Both the position numbers and the translations under genes were made by a program. 64,000 nt of DNA from Acholoe squamosa (taxonomy: Eukaryota; Annelida; Polychaeta; Phyllodocida; Polynoidae), in NCBI GenBank assembly GCA_949317995.1, contig OX439036.1:23286854-23350853 (forward strand), written 5' to 3'. Shown piece after piece: positions 45,534-58,683 of the stretch (position 1 is the first letter of the stretch; each line of letters starts with the position of its first letter). The notes beneath the pieces were generated by a model that did no database searches, was not told the DNA's origin, and saw only the letters and a program-made list of their open reading frames with translations.

Positions 45534-46347
45534 ATGTCGAAAGCCTATTCCGCCTGGCCCCCATATTTTGGCAACAGATAACAACAATATGGGTCTAAAC
45601 TATCTAATCTGGCATCACATCATTGACAATATTCTTAAAATAAATTCGGCATACAGTCAGCCCTTGCTTTCTCAGATATGGAAAATGCAAGGGAAGATGT
45701 CTGAGGAAGCAAAATAGCTGAGGAATTAAGTCCAAATATAATAGAAAACATAGAGGCAGTTCCAAATTTTCTGTCTGAGGTTTCTTTTTTCAAATCGACA
45801 GGAGAAATCTGACCCTCCCCTCTCCCCTATCTACGCCAATAAGACGTATACTGTAATGGGAGCAGTTGTCATATACTTCCAGATTCATTAGTCCTATTAT
45901 ATCTGTGGCCAGACATCTGCAGGAATCCTGCCATATCGCCTATTGCTTTCCTACGTTTACTATTGCTAGCTGCTATATAGCACCATTCCTTCACCTACTT
46001 CTTTACTACAGCCCTTACTATGGCAACCAACATCGAATCCTCCCCAACTCAGCCTGAGCAGGGCTGGGCAGCTGTCGCCATGTAGCCAAAAGGTGGTGAC
46101 AATGATCTTGTAATTGGCGACAATTACATTGAGAAATATCTCCAAATCGAGGGGTTTCGAACAGTGAAAGAATTTCTCAAATATTCCTATCAGAACCAAA
46201 GTTATGAATTGATTCCCAGAGTCACTAGATTGCATGTTCTGACATTAAATTTTTCTAAATTTTCCCAGGAAAACAGCCCCACAAACGCCCCCTCTACATT
46301 CCCTTTTCTCGGGGGGGGGGGAGGGGACAGTGTTTCTGTGTCTATGC
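45534..46347. other. No supported gene
   Basis: Unique-looking; a poly-G run lies at about 46311-46321. Confidence 0.35.
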
Positions 46348-46677
46348 CAGGGGCATAGGAAAAGGGGGGGGGCTGGGCCCCCCAATCATAGAGGAGGTGG
46401 GGCCTGAGTATGTCTGGGCCCCCCAAAAATTGCCAAGAATCTATAATGAATTGAACAAGAAGCTAAAACTTTGCATCTTAAATTAGATTGATATAGTTAT
46501 GGGATAGGGAAAATGGGGGCCTGGGCCTCCAATCAGATCTAAAATTCATCAAAAATTACTTTTATATACAAATTTTATATAGGTACATATAGGCACTATT
46601 GCACTTGAGCCTGCAATTCAAGGTGATCAAGGTTGGGCCCCCATTGGCCCCCCCAATGAAGATTTGCGTCCTACGCC
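46348..46677. mobile_element. Degraded relative of the CAGGGGCGTAGGAA MITE
   Basis: Left end CAGGGGCATAGGAAAA, right end TCCTACGCC (46669-46677), with internal GGGCCCCCCAAT-type blocks at both ends as in the copy at 43749-43898. The right terminus lacks the last bases of the TIR. Confidence 0.5.
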
Positions 46678-47880
46678 TTCTCACTTCGCCCTCACATTCT
46701 TCCCAATCCCATCAATCCTCCATCATTAACAGGGGTGTGAAATCTCTGATAGATTTAGGAATCCGAGATTATTGACTTTAAAAACACAGTTACTGAGAAC
46801 TGTGTAAATCCACTGAGAATTTTACCATTGACATTGGGGGGAGGGGTGCTCTGACATAAAATGTTAAATAATATCTGACCCCTTGACATGTAGTGTATTT
46901 CTTTTTAGATCAAGGTAGCTTCTGGTGGAAGAGGGTTCTCAGCCATTTAACAATGCACTTTGCAAGTTGTGGATATTAAATCCTGAACACAAGAAGATCA
47001 AATATGAATTAAAGTATCCCTTTCAATAACTTTATTCTCATGTAAAATTCTGTCTGTACATTGTTACAAAGCAATAGATTGTACTTCACAGATTTTTTTT
47101 TTGCATTTTGCACCCTTGATTAAATCATTTGTGCAAAGGGTCGTACTTCAAGTCTGAATATATGACATAGTTTATCATATAGATTGGAGCAGTCCCTCAA
47201 CTGAAGTCTATAACGTCTAGATTTCAAAACTCTTTTGCTGACTTGGCTAGAGATAGGGTGTGTCAGGAAAAAAAAACAACAGGATGTCCTTCTCAAATAA
47301 ATAAAACTAACCCCTAAGGAGTACAAGTGGCTGGAAAGGTATGAGGCAGTATCAAGTTTGGAATATTTTTTATTTCAGAACAAAGTACAGGTTCACCCTC
47401 TCGATGATCTACCTGCATGAATAAAACTGATTACCAGCTACATGTGGACTGATATATTGTACAATAAAATTCTCTAAAGATGCTCCAGAATGAGTAACCT
47501 CTATATTGGGTTCTAGATATGCACCAGGATGCACCAAATACCCTATACAATTGAAAAATTTTGAGAGGAGGGGGGCATGTCCCCAGCCCCCCTCCTATAG
47601 TCCCTCCAAAGTCAGGCATGGGGGCCTTGGTCCATTTTTCTCAAAAAATTTGGATTCACCGCTGTACTCGGCTACAGCCCATCTAGCATTGGCTCCAGGA
47701 TTTTCAGATATGCCCAGCCCTGTCAACAACAGCGTCTTATTACCTCGGGCTAGCTAACGTTGGAAGCGCAGGGATATCATTAGTATCCGGACCAGCTAAA
47801 ATTTCTTTCCCGCCAAATCTGGTTGATTTGTCGTCTGCTACCAACGTCCATATGTGTAGACGCTATGGCTTCCACCTTCT
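46678..47880. other. No supported gene
   Basis: 47560-47600 contains a small G/C-run palindrome (GAGGGGGG...CCCCCCTC type), perhaps another decayed element. Otherwise unique-looking. Confidence 0.35.
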
Positions 47881-48096
47881 GCGCCTACCACGGGCGTGGA
47901 CTGGTTACCAGGTTTAGTCTGTGTAGGTGTTATCCATATGCTATAGAAGGGAACAGTGATGCCTCTGGTGCTTTTATTTACTATGCACAGACCTTGATTA
48001 CGGAGGTGAGGGGTTACTTTGGCAAAGTCACCACTATAGCATATGGATAACATCTACACAGACTAAACCTGGTAACCAGTCCATGCCCGTGGCGCC
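47881..48096. repeat. Inverted repeat with ~63-bp arms, 87-nt loop
   Basis: The left arm 47881-47946 and right arm 48034-48096 are complementary with few mismatches: GGACTGGTTACCAGGTTTAG pairs exactly with CTAAACCTGGTAACCAGTCC, and TTATCCATATGCTATAG with its complement. The loop contains no repeat. It could be a foldback element or encode a long hairpin RNA. Confidence 0.85.
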
Positions 48097-51000
48097 TACA
48101 TTCTCCAAGCAGAAGCAAGAGAAGGCAATGATTGCTGTGTGCCTGAACTAATTACTCTCCCAACCGAGTTTTTGAGCTGGGACAGGTTTTTGTCATGAAT
48201 GACGTCACGTAGGGTGATCTACAGCAACCATTGTTCATTGTACATGCCCAAATGCACGTGGACACAAAGGAATATATAGGTACATATCGTCGTTGTAATG
48301 ACTCTAGTGTTGGATGACTCTCGTTTTCTCTTTGCCCCAGTCTCTCTGCACTTTTCTCACAATAAACATCAGCATTTTCCTCTCTGCCTCTCTAAGCCCA
48401 CCAATTTCTTTCTCCGTCTTTCTGGCTGTCTTTCCTTCTTCAGTCTAACCCCATCTTTACTACTTCCCTTCTCCACAAACTACCCCAATCTCCGTCAGCC
48501 CCTCCAAGCCCTCTTCTGCAGCTCTCCGGAAGACTAATTATCATGATCGTAATGAAGGGGGAACGTGGTGCGGACGTGTACATGAGACTGGCGCCGACGT
48601 GTGTCACTCTCATACACTGTCAATAACCCCCCCCCCACACACACACACAGAAACACACACGTCCATAGTAGGCACAATCCAGCCATGTCCCTTCAACGTG
48701 TGTTTTACCCGTTACCACCCCCACAAAGATGCCAATCTCTAGCCGTCCGCCGTGCATGTTCGTCCTGATAAAGGCCGACCATTGAAGCCATCCCAATAGC
48801 AGTTAGCTTTAAATTCATCTGGCACCAGTGAGCTTGGGGGGATTTTATCTTTGTACTTTTTATATTTCTCTCTCTACCCTCGCCCATTGGCTGGGTAATT
48901 CAATATGCCTGTTTGGTACGGATGGTTGTTAGAGAGTGCAAGGTGCGCCATGAAACACCGTGCACAAAATACAACTCCGGCGACAGCCAGTCGTCGACAC
49001 CCCAGGCGAAAGCACCTTATTCGTTTCGTCCAACTGCCTGGCTTTTTTTCTAGGAGGGAGTGGGACTGGTGATTTTGAGCGCAGCGCACCAAGCGACTGA
49101 CTAGGTAATCGTAGTAGAAATTGGATAATGTTTTGGCAGTGTTATCCCAAACCGGGTAGTGCCTGAGGTGTACAAACAGGTAACAGGCAGTGAAATGTGT
49201 TCTTATGGAGCACTCTGTGTGTAAGGCTAAGGTTATATGACAGCAACATGTTCTGGGGGGGGGGGGCAATTCCCAAATACTACGATTGTACCCAAGCTTC
49301 CTCCTCTATCATTATGGGAAGTTTGCTACGACTTAAAGGGTCCTGTCGTAGTATGTTAGGAAAAAAACTTCCTGACAGAAAAGGTGTGGGTTATAGTAAC
49401 ATTGCATACGATGTTTCTATCGTTTCAACATCAACTGGGTATGATTTAGACAGAGTTTTACATATTCAACATTCCTGTAGCAGTGTTGGTTGGGTGACAA
49501 AAGGGACCAAGGAGGCATTTCTCAAGGCACTGCGATTGCATTCAACACTACTACCGAAAATTGCTTGGCCATTTTATGGGATTCTTGGTACTAACTAAAG
49601 AGCCCCGTTCTAGGTTATTAAGAAATGGTCTCCTGATAAGGAGCAATATACCCTGCACACATCCAAAGAATAATGAGGACTTTGAGAATAACACCGCAAC
49701 AGTCGACTTCGCTGTATACCCTACTTTCATTATACTACTACCATGACACGCAAATTTTACATACACTAAATAACACTGATACGAGAAAAGAAAACAAAGT
49801 GGGCATGTTGTTGAATTATCTCGATCATCTTCTATCTTGAGCTAACAGCTAACCGACAGAATGGTTTATTTTTAGAATCATATTTTCTGTATAAAAACGC
49901 CGAATTAAAAATTATATTCATGGACCAAAGACGCTTGTTTTGCTGGACAAGCTTTTGCAGTAAGGGAACAGGTGTTATGGTAGCTGCGTCTCATTGGATT
50001 GCTGGTTCTTGTCATGAAATAAAATGAACAGTAGACTTATGTGATGTCATTTTTTTAGGTTTCTCTACAGAGGTGACGTGCTTTTTTTAATTCAGTTTTT
50101 CTTGTCCTATTACTGCTATTAAGAACCAGCAATATAAGGTATTGATGGTAACTACTGAACTTAACGTTACATAAACATAAATCTAGGTATGCTAGTAAAG
50201 GCTAGAGAGATGGAAGAACATCCGATCGCCGCAGGGGTATACTAATATAGAATATTAGCCCAGTTAGGACTGCGTTAATGATTAGGTTCGTGACACACGT
50301 GACTGGGATGGGACAATCCCTTTCGAATTGACTACCATTAAAACTCTAGGAAATACCAACTTTCAGTGTCATGTCATTACAATGGATGGCTAACACGTAT
50401 TGGATGACAATCACAAACACTTTGATGCCCATGTATGCGAATGAGATTAACGATGAATGAAATTAGTAATGTTAATAATTCTGTTGCAAAGGACATTTCA
50501 AATCTGACCAGATTTGGCCCTACGTTTTCATAATTAACGGCGATGACTAGCCGGCTCTGTTTTAACAACACTGTTAGACACATCGCCATCTTAGTAGTCT
50601 ATGAGCGCCAAGTGGTCCTAGCCAGCAGCCTTGACAGGAGCCTGGGCGTCTCTTGGGATGTAGACTGGGTCGTAGGGTGGTAAGGGTAGGTTTGGAGCGG
50701 GAGGGGGCGGGGCGGGGGTCTGGGGAAGGGGCGGAGGGAGGGGGAGATCAACGTCTCAGTGGGCCAAGGGTAGGTCAGCAAGCCAATCCAATCAGGCTGA
50801 GCGGGCCCGCCTCCTCATGCCGCTCCTAACGATGCAGGGGGCGAATTAGAACCAGCTTCAGTCTACCAGCCCCTTCTCTCTCTCTCTGCCAGCACAACGC
50901 CCGCCTTGTCACCTGGAGGGCTTAGAATGCATCCCTGAAGTACCGTACTTGTCAAGATCTGATGTTGCCTACAGATTCATTTACTTTCAATTTATTCTGT

Positions 51001-51145
51001 ACTATATCATAACTCATAGTATTGTCGGTGTCTCCTCCCTCTCTATCTTTACACCCTCAGTGGTGGATCCAGGAAACGGATGGATGTGAGCAGTGGGATT
51101 TAGCTTCCTTCACTGGGACTTATAGCACTGCAATGTACTACCAAA
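48097..51145. other. No supported gene
   Basis: Poly-C followed by (CA)n lies at about 48627-48650, and a poly-G run at about 49255-49267. At about 50005 and 50122, GCTGGTTCTTGTC and AAGAACCAGCAAT are loosely inverted, possibly a MITE of about 0.13 kb. ORFs at 48874 and 49197 (each ~130 codons) lack domain or signal features. Confidence 0.35.
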
Positions 51146-51583
51146 TACCGTATATCATCGAATACAAGCCTGGCCTCATATATAAGCCTGTCCCGTTTCT
51201 AATCCTGGTAAAAAGGGGCACTGGGTGTAATATAGGCCTGGCCCCGAATATAAGCATGGACATGGGACAGAAATCCAATTGAGATCACTTATTCAGTCAT
51301 AATTTAACTATTAAGTGAGCTATCCACATATTCCCTGTACAAATTAATCGGCAAATGACCAGGTAGACACATTTAGATAGGCATAAAGTTATATGATGAG
51401 TTTCAGTATCAGAACATTTATGTTAAGCTATTTAAAACATAGAATAAATCTTATGAATATGGCAAAGGAGCAGACTAAATCTTCTAGTGAAATGAATACA
51501 AGCCAGCCTCAAATATAAGCCTGCCCCAAATATAAGCCTGGTCAATTTGAAACTTGAAAGCTTTTAATCGAGGAAATACGGTA
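51146..51583. mobile_element. TA-flanked MITE, TIR TACCGTAT(A/T)TC(A/C)TCGA
   Basis: The left end TACCGTATATCATCGAATAC is largely complementary to the right end TTAATCGAGGAAATACGGTA. ATATAAGCCTG motifs repeat near both ends. About 438 bp with no transposase. The ends are related in style to the element at 34158-34454 (TACCGTA...TACGGTA). Confidence 0.7.
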
Positions 51584-54500
51584 ATCAAGTGTACCAACCA
51601 GGAATATGAATGTGGCCTTTATTCCATAAGATGTACATAATGATAGTTATGGAGACCACCTGGACTACCTGACCACTGGCCTTGAAGGTCTGGATGAAAG
51701 TGTTTGCTGTTACATGGGTCCAGTGGTGGTAGACAGGTGTCCCTTTCTATGATTGGATAATTAGAATATCGCATTAATTGGTTGAAATAATTCAGACTAT
51801 GCTATTGGCTGGTGGAGACAGGAGGTACCCTGCCCCCAACCACACTACAGGTATTCTGGAAGGCCACCTGGTGAGAGAATAGGGGAACATGCCCCTATCT
51901 CCTCCAGGTGGGCTTTGTCCAGATACTGGTGTTTTATTAATAGAGGGGACTTATCCCTGAATGGGTATTAATCCTTCAAAGTTAAAGGTTACAGCCAGCT
52001 CTATAGATGTTGGAGTGTGTCTAGACATTGAATAGGGCCTAGACATTATAATTATAGTTCTAATTAGAATACAATTTATACCAGAAATACAGAGGAATGT
52101 ATGTTACAGGTATCTGCTGATGATTCATATATTATGATCAATAAATCATATATTTATCATATTAATGTAGATAGTGCATCATATCATGCAATAGTAAAGG
52201 GAAACGTTTATGTGTGGAATCCATGGATGGCATACTTTAACCAAATTTAACATAAGACAATTATAATTTTCCTCCAAATAGGGTTGACAACCATATCCCC
52301 ATCTTCAACTTCTCCTCCTCAAACTAACCCAGTGCCTCTCCCCTACATTCCCTCTAGAAGAATGCCCCTAGTCCAATTGTGGAGGCACCAATCCCCTACT
52401 GTACACCATATAATGGGCGGACAACCCCTCCGACACATCCAATGCAGGTGCCACTAAGCCCCCTCCCATGGCAAGCCAATACTGGAGCCACCGCCCCCTT
52501 CCCCTATTTTCCTGACACGAGAGGTGCAAAGGCAAATGTTCGCGAGAATTGGTCTGACTGAGGGTTATCTCATGACGCTATAAGCTCCCTCCAACAGCCG
52601 GTGACCTCTGTACCTATTTCATGTTATTGATAGAACTTTTTTTAAATTCACTGAATATAGCACCTTAGCAAGTCACATCACCAAGTGTTAGCCTAGACTG
52701 TTATTGTAGTGTAAAAAAATTGTCGAAATAATGGTGGAGTCCTTGTCCGAAATTTGCAAGAGATCCGTCAATATTTTCACACAGCTTCTTTGTACCATCA
52801 TACTGCCACCGGGAGCTTCTTGGACAAAATGCACTGGTTCACCGCAACACAGTTACAATGGTTCACTGTTCTGCTTTATGAGAATCCCTGGTAGATTCAA
52901 CAGTCATTTTGGACAGTGTGCATTGGGGTGTGGGGATTGGCATTCCGTTGATACATCTATGGGTCTGTCATATTCATATGAAATAAGGCAGTTATCTCCC
53001 TCCCCACATCACCCCAATTCAGGTCTATAGGCACAGATCCCCAACACGACAACCACCTATTGCCCACCTTTAGCTCGCCAATGCAGGAGCTAGCACCCCT
53101 CTCTTCTTCCTTAAACATTCAGAACGAGATCCAGCAACAACCCCTCTAGCTCCTCTAAACATCCAACACAGTTCATCACAATGACGATGTGTGTAGATTT
53201 TGGTATCATCAACCTTTCAGTGATATAAAACTACACTCATATAATGGGCACCGAGGACCGGCCCCTGTGTTGGATGTGTAAGGAAGAAGGGAGGCTTACT
53301 GTTTCCTGTAGGAAACTATCTACAGTGTAACTTGTCCAAATAGAGCAATTACATTCCTTCTCCCCACCTTCAAAATAAAGGAGAATCTCTAATCCCCTTT
53401 CTAACCCACCACGGCAGTAAAGCACCTATTCCCCTCCTCTACCAACACAGACTCCTGCAAGTCCCTAGATTCCTGCAGCCAACAGCGACCAGCCTTGCAC
53501 GATTGCACCAAGAACGACCTTCCCTCCCTCTATCCCCCAGGTCCTCCAGGAGCTTACCCCTCCCTCCTTTACCCTGCTCAGTGCACCTATTCAGCTGAAA
53601 CCTCCAGTGGGGGTCCCTGAATGGATGCCCACTGCCTCCTCCATGGTAAGTCCTTCGGTATTTAGGTGTCAGTCGGCTGGAAGCCATTAACGGCCGTGGC
53701 ATTTCTTGACTCGATCTTTCAATTTGTGCCCATTGAGGGGGCCGTGCGGGCCGGCAGCGTCCGCAGTCTGCCCGCCCGCCGCCCCGTAAGTAGGCTGCCC
53801 ACCGTGCTAATGCCCTCCTGCCCAACACAAATTATGGCACCCGGGCCCTCACATGCTGGCGTATACAGACCAGGAGAGCAGTCACTGTCAACCTACAGCT
53901 ACTAATTCCTCCTACCTGTCCACCCTCTCCCTCACACACTCCTTCCAGTAACCTATAGTTAAATCTTCCAATATTAATTCTACAGCTAAGCCACAGAACA
54001 CCAATTTCCAACCAGCAATAATTTGAAACAGCAGGAGCTTTCAAAATGTTGAGAGCATTCAGCAACAGGTGGGAGGCAAGGAGTGGAGATATAATATGAG
54101 TGTCTTATTCATCTGAGATTTGGAGACTTTCCAAGTGACATTGGAGAAACATGCACAATAACTGCTGAGGAAATCTGAGCCACACCTGACCATATCTATT
54201 ACATGGCAGTGGGGATGACGTCCAATGAGTACATTTTGGGACGAGGCCGAGCGTACTCCTTGAAGCCACAATAGAAGCCATTTTACGTAAATATGAATTG
54301 GAGGAAGCCACCAGCTATGGGGCTTCGGTTATATGTGCTAAAACGTTTGAGCATTGCTTAAGCGAGAAGGCAAACTGATCGCTTATCAAGGAAAGAGTAA
54401 AACTCTAAAAAAATATCAAAAGCACATACAGGGATTATGTTTTCTTATATCATCATTACTAATATACAAGAATATTATCAAGGTTAGAAATAATATTATA

Positions 54501-56261
54501 TTGATTTATATAGTCGCCTGCGTTAGTAGCCCACATACCCCTGACAATGCCCCCTCGCACAGTTCAAAGGAAACACCTTAATACTTAAATGAGCATGAGC
54601 AACCTTCAAGACTGGAAGGTCACTGCCTTTCACTAGGGCAAGCGCGTGGGGCATACAAATAATAAACATTCACATTTATAGTTTAATTTCAATTTCAGTG
54701 TTTTTACTCTACCCAATAGCATCAGTACTATAACCAGATTTTGTACAGTGGCCGTATGGCTTATTCGCGCGATAAAAGCCAAATGGGCTATGGTTTTTAG
54801 GTCCATTGCAACCTTTTTTTTGTCTATTCGTATGTACATGTCAGAGATACATATATGTATACAATCGTGATGCAATATCATGTTGTTTAAGCACAGTCGG
54901 CCCACTTAGCAGCAGGTCTGGGTAGTAAATAAGAGTGATCGAGACCGGTCGCCATTACAAAACTGTCATTTTGTTAATATGTGGGCATTCATTCATTTTT
55001 TAACTATTCCCATTTACTATTGCCTGTTACCAGCGAGAGAGGCTGACGTGGGCACATCGCATGGGGTTGGGGAGCAGCTCTCCCGCCCATAGCTGGTTAC
55101 CACCTTGGAGGAGCACATGTTGGTTCCCACTAATTAGCGTCGTCGATGAGGCTGGCAGGGTGGGCTGTCACTGAGACTCATTTTCACCTGGAGGAGGGGG
55201 AGGCTTAGACTTGCTCAAGTCCATAGATTTTGATATGAGAGAATTGAAATAAGGTGGGAAAATGAAAATGAAAAACATTTCTAGTGAATAAATTTCTAGT
55301 GAATCTATGCACAGCAGCCAGAGGAGGAGAGGCATGGGGGTATATTGGCGTTGGGAGGAGAGCTCAGGGACTGCCGCCAGTCTAGGGGAGGCTAGCAGCT
55401 CAGCCGAGTGAGTGAGCACCTCTGTTTTGGTCCAGACAATCGATAGGAGCAGCTCACAAGGAACAATCACAACCCAAACAGCCCCCACCCATCCCTACTA
55501 ATACTAGAGGAGACCCCATCCTGGCCAGTAGAGTACTATTGTGCGTGCTGGGGTATCTAGTATGGGCACAGGCAAGCAGACTATTGTCATGGCAATGGCA
55601 CGGATACGGAGTTATCCTATCTAGGAGAACTGGTATCTGAGGGTGTAGGGTAGGGGCGCGGTGAGTGATAGGAGGGGGGGGGCTCATTAATTCTGTGCCC
55701 TGTCACTGCGTATCCCCTCCAAGGCCTGGCAGTGCTTCAAGGAAATAATGGTTCCGTCCAACCAAGCCAGCCAGCACCCCCTATTTAGAGCTGGCCATTT
55801 GGTAGGTTCCGCACGTTCGCCTCATGCCATAGCAGCCACCCCTCTTGCAGGATGGGCAATGGTAGCGCCCAGTCCATTACAAATTACTTCCTCGTCCCAC
55901 CTGCTCCCCTGCCGGCTGGTTCCTGCGTCTGCCGCCAGGGGACCGGAATGCCATTACCCTTTAACATCAAAATCTAAAACATGGAAGAGTGGCTGAGGCA
56001 ATCGCTGTATGCTGCCGATTAAAATATGTATGCGCCATGGCCGTGAAAGATAACGCAGCAGATTATGAATGTATGCCACTTAAATAGCCAGGCCAGCCAT
56101 TATTACTTCAAAACTGTAAAGTAGGGTTTTGGAATTCATGAACTCATTTCAGCCTATTTTTAATTGAAATAGCGGTGGCCTTGCAAGGGTCTGTTTTTAA
56201 CAGGAGGACACAAGAGAGCTGCCCTTCAGGAGAGATGGACTATGGCAGTGGGTTATGGTGA

Positions 56262-56263
<2 letters not shown>
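51584..56263. other. Long gene-poor stretch
   Basis: A CpG-dense patch lies at about 53690-53800. GAGCAGCTC occurs at 55072-55080 and 55447-55455, with TAATTAGCGTC between them at 55130-55140. ORFs at 52731, 53439 (minus, 129 codons) and 55168 (minus) show no domain, signal or splice support. Confidence 0.35.

Positions 56264-56332
<69 letters not shown>
56264..56332. repeat. (AT)n microsatellite, ~69 bp
   Basis: An uninterrupted AT dinucleotide run. Confidence 0.98.
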
Positions 56333-56335
<3 letters not shown>

Positions 56336-58139
56336 CACGGTTTGAGATGGGCTGAAACATGAAGGTCGGACAGACAGGTATACAGCCAGGCAGTAGGATC
56401 GATGTACCAGACAAGCCCTAGACGGGCGGGCATGGATCTTCTTCAGGAGCAGCTGGCCTATAAACACTCTTCCCCGTGAACATGTCATGGATCCAGACGC
56501 GGCTAGACGATTAAAACAACTCCAGCGGGCTTTAGGTAGCCGTGATCAGTGTGGGGTGGGGTTGGGAGTTGGGGGGCGCAGTGGGGGAATAGTTACCCCC
56601 CTTTCTATGAAGTCTACAGCTCCTCCGACTGCCGTGGACACGAGTCTGTCTGTTCGTCTGCTATTTTCATGCCCTGACGTGACTGCTTTTATCAGCATAT
56701 GTCTATAATTATTCACTTTTGACCCTTATACTCTTCTATTCTGTTCACCTCACAGACAAGTTTATCCCAAGCTGACATCTAAAAAGGCCGACAGAAATAA
56801 TAACCACACTTTTTGTGGGTCTATGATTGGTTTTCACGCGAACCTAAAGGTGTGCTCTATGCTTATTGAGGCAGTCCCGCCATGCACCATTATCGTAAGT
56901 ATGACACAACTGAGGGTTGGGCTAAACCAAACTTTCCCGTTTGAGACCCTGAACAGTTTTCCCGTGGCAAGAACAGTCCGCCAGGTCCTCCCCGACTTGG
57001 TGGGTGTGGGGGTAGACTGAGTATCTCTGTCTCACGGGTTTGCTGTTCACTTTGGTAGGGCTCCCAGTAGGGCTACGAAAGTGGGTGGGGGGGGGGGGGG
57101 TTCTAAAAGCAGATCAGAATGATTTCTTTAGCGTTTTGCAGAGCATCACAGCGCCGTAGGCGCTGGTATAGGGCAATGGGAGTCCGGCGCAGGAGTCCCA
57201 GCCCCACGATCAGTAATGTACCAGCCATAGTACCACAATGCCCTACGCCAGAAGCAGCCCGCTGCCGACATCCGGCTAGGGTTAACTAACTTACCCTGAG
57301 GCTAACTAATCTATGGCTTGCCGCCACTCCCTAGCACTATCGGTCGGTCGGCAACGGCCGAAAGATAAGATCATATATATGTTGCCCGGTTTGGAATGCT
57401 TATCAATCGGACCACGGATCTGTGAATAAACGAATAGCGAATTACTCCAATGAAAAATGAGGAAAAAAATCTAGTGTAGAATATGTATTGGGGGAAAAAG
57501 GTTTATTCAGTCTTGACAGAGGTATTACATCAAGTATCTGAAAACTTCACATTGTCAGTTGAGATGGGAGTGTATATCTTGAAAAGAAGGGGCTCTAAGG
57601 GGATTTTCTGTTTAAAAAATCCGATGTAGGCCTATGTATATATGTGAGTGTACTGCGTATATATATGTGGTGAAAGCCCTAGAGACGCACACGTACCTGT
57701 CACATGGGATCATATAACAAAGTATATACAGCCCAGAGCCAACATATAGAAAGTAGCTTTACATTTATGCTTTTGTGTGTCATATGATACCGGAACACAA
57801 TAAGGATACCAGAGACAACAGGGCAATTCCCTGAAGAAAGACATTGGATGTTTTCGTGTTTATTTGTGAAACATTTTAGGTGACGTGGAGAAGAAATGGA
57901 AAGAGTCTAGGACACAGGGTCAAAGTGGGTGGTGATATCAAAACCAGTCCATAACAATAAAAAGATATTATGTTTGCCTTATGTGTAACTGGTTGCTTGT
58001 AGCTTTATAGTGGTATATAGGTAGTCATTTGAGGATAAAGCGATATAATATCTTCACTTCTTTATGCAAAGGGTGGGCACAACACACCAATGTTGTCACA
58101 ATCACACAAGGCACATACTTAGATGCATCATTTCCTTTA
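56333..58139. other. No supported gene
   Basis: A poly-G run lies at about 57085-57101. Unique-looking DNA otherwise. Confidence 0.35.
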
Positions 58140-58455
58140 ATCACTAGCATCCCACCACCACTTGTCTTGTGGCACTAGGGGGATTAGGGGTTGGGAGACA
58201 GAATGGTAGCTCAGCTAAAATGATTCACTACAGTGCTTAGCATTACATCATGTACATTATATAGTACGGAGGCACACCGGGAGAGGGGGCGGTGCACTGC
58301 AGACATCCGGGCTCCTGTCACACACACACAGGTCTGGTCAGGTTTCAGTGCTGTGAGATTAAAGATAGTGACATCCAAGTAACATAGGGCCCCTTTAAAC
58401 ATGTATTCAGACACCTCCAGTATAACTACTACAGAGAAAAAGAGGACAAGTAATG
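58140..58455. repeat. Dispersed repeat B, copy 1
   Basis: Matches 63162-63470 in the same orientation. Shared blocks are CACTAGCATCCCACCACCAC, GAGACAGAATGGTAGCTCAG, GGCTCCTGTCACACACACAC and GACATCCAAGTAACA/TACATCCAAGTAACA. Identity is roughly 80% by eye. A palindrome follows within 3 bp. Non-coding. Confidence 0.85.
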
Positions 58456-58457
58456 GA

Positions 58458-58510
58458 AAACCTCCTTGGAGCTGGAGGATTTGGCAAATCCTCCAGCTCC
58501 AAGGAGGTTT
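58458..58510. repeat. 53-nt perfect palindrome (26-bp arms, 1-nt spacer)
   Basis: The arm starting AAACCTCCTTGGAGCTGGAG is followed after one G by its exact complement ending CTCCAAGGAGGTTT. The outer flanks are also weakly complementary. Such a structure extrudes readily as a cruciform. Confidence 0.95.
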
Positions 58511-58683
58511 ACTTACTTATACTCCATCCACAGAAGTTTATACAACAGTAAAACCCTGAAAATAAGCATAGTTTGACTTAACTGTAGAGGCCTAGAAGAG
58601 GATTCAATTCTTCTACATTGGCTGTGATACAAAGTTATGATAAATATATGGTCTTCCAGTCTAAAATCACCAGCAGTCTCAAA

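Noticed and set aside
48874-49598. Two ~130-codon ORFs on opposite strands
   Set aside because: They overlap each other, lack domains and signals, and cross a poly-G tract that would be unstable in a coding exon.
53439-53828. 129-codon minus-strand ORF
   Set aside because: Arginine/glycine-rich as expected from GC-rich DNA; an overlapping plus-strand ORF is equally open, and there is no motif or splice support.
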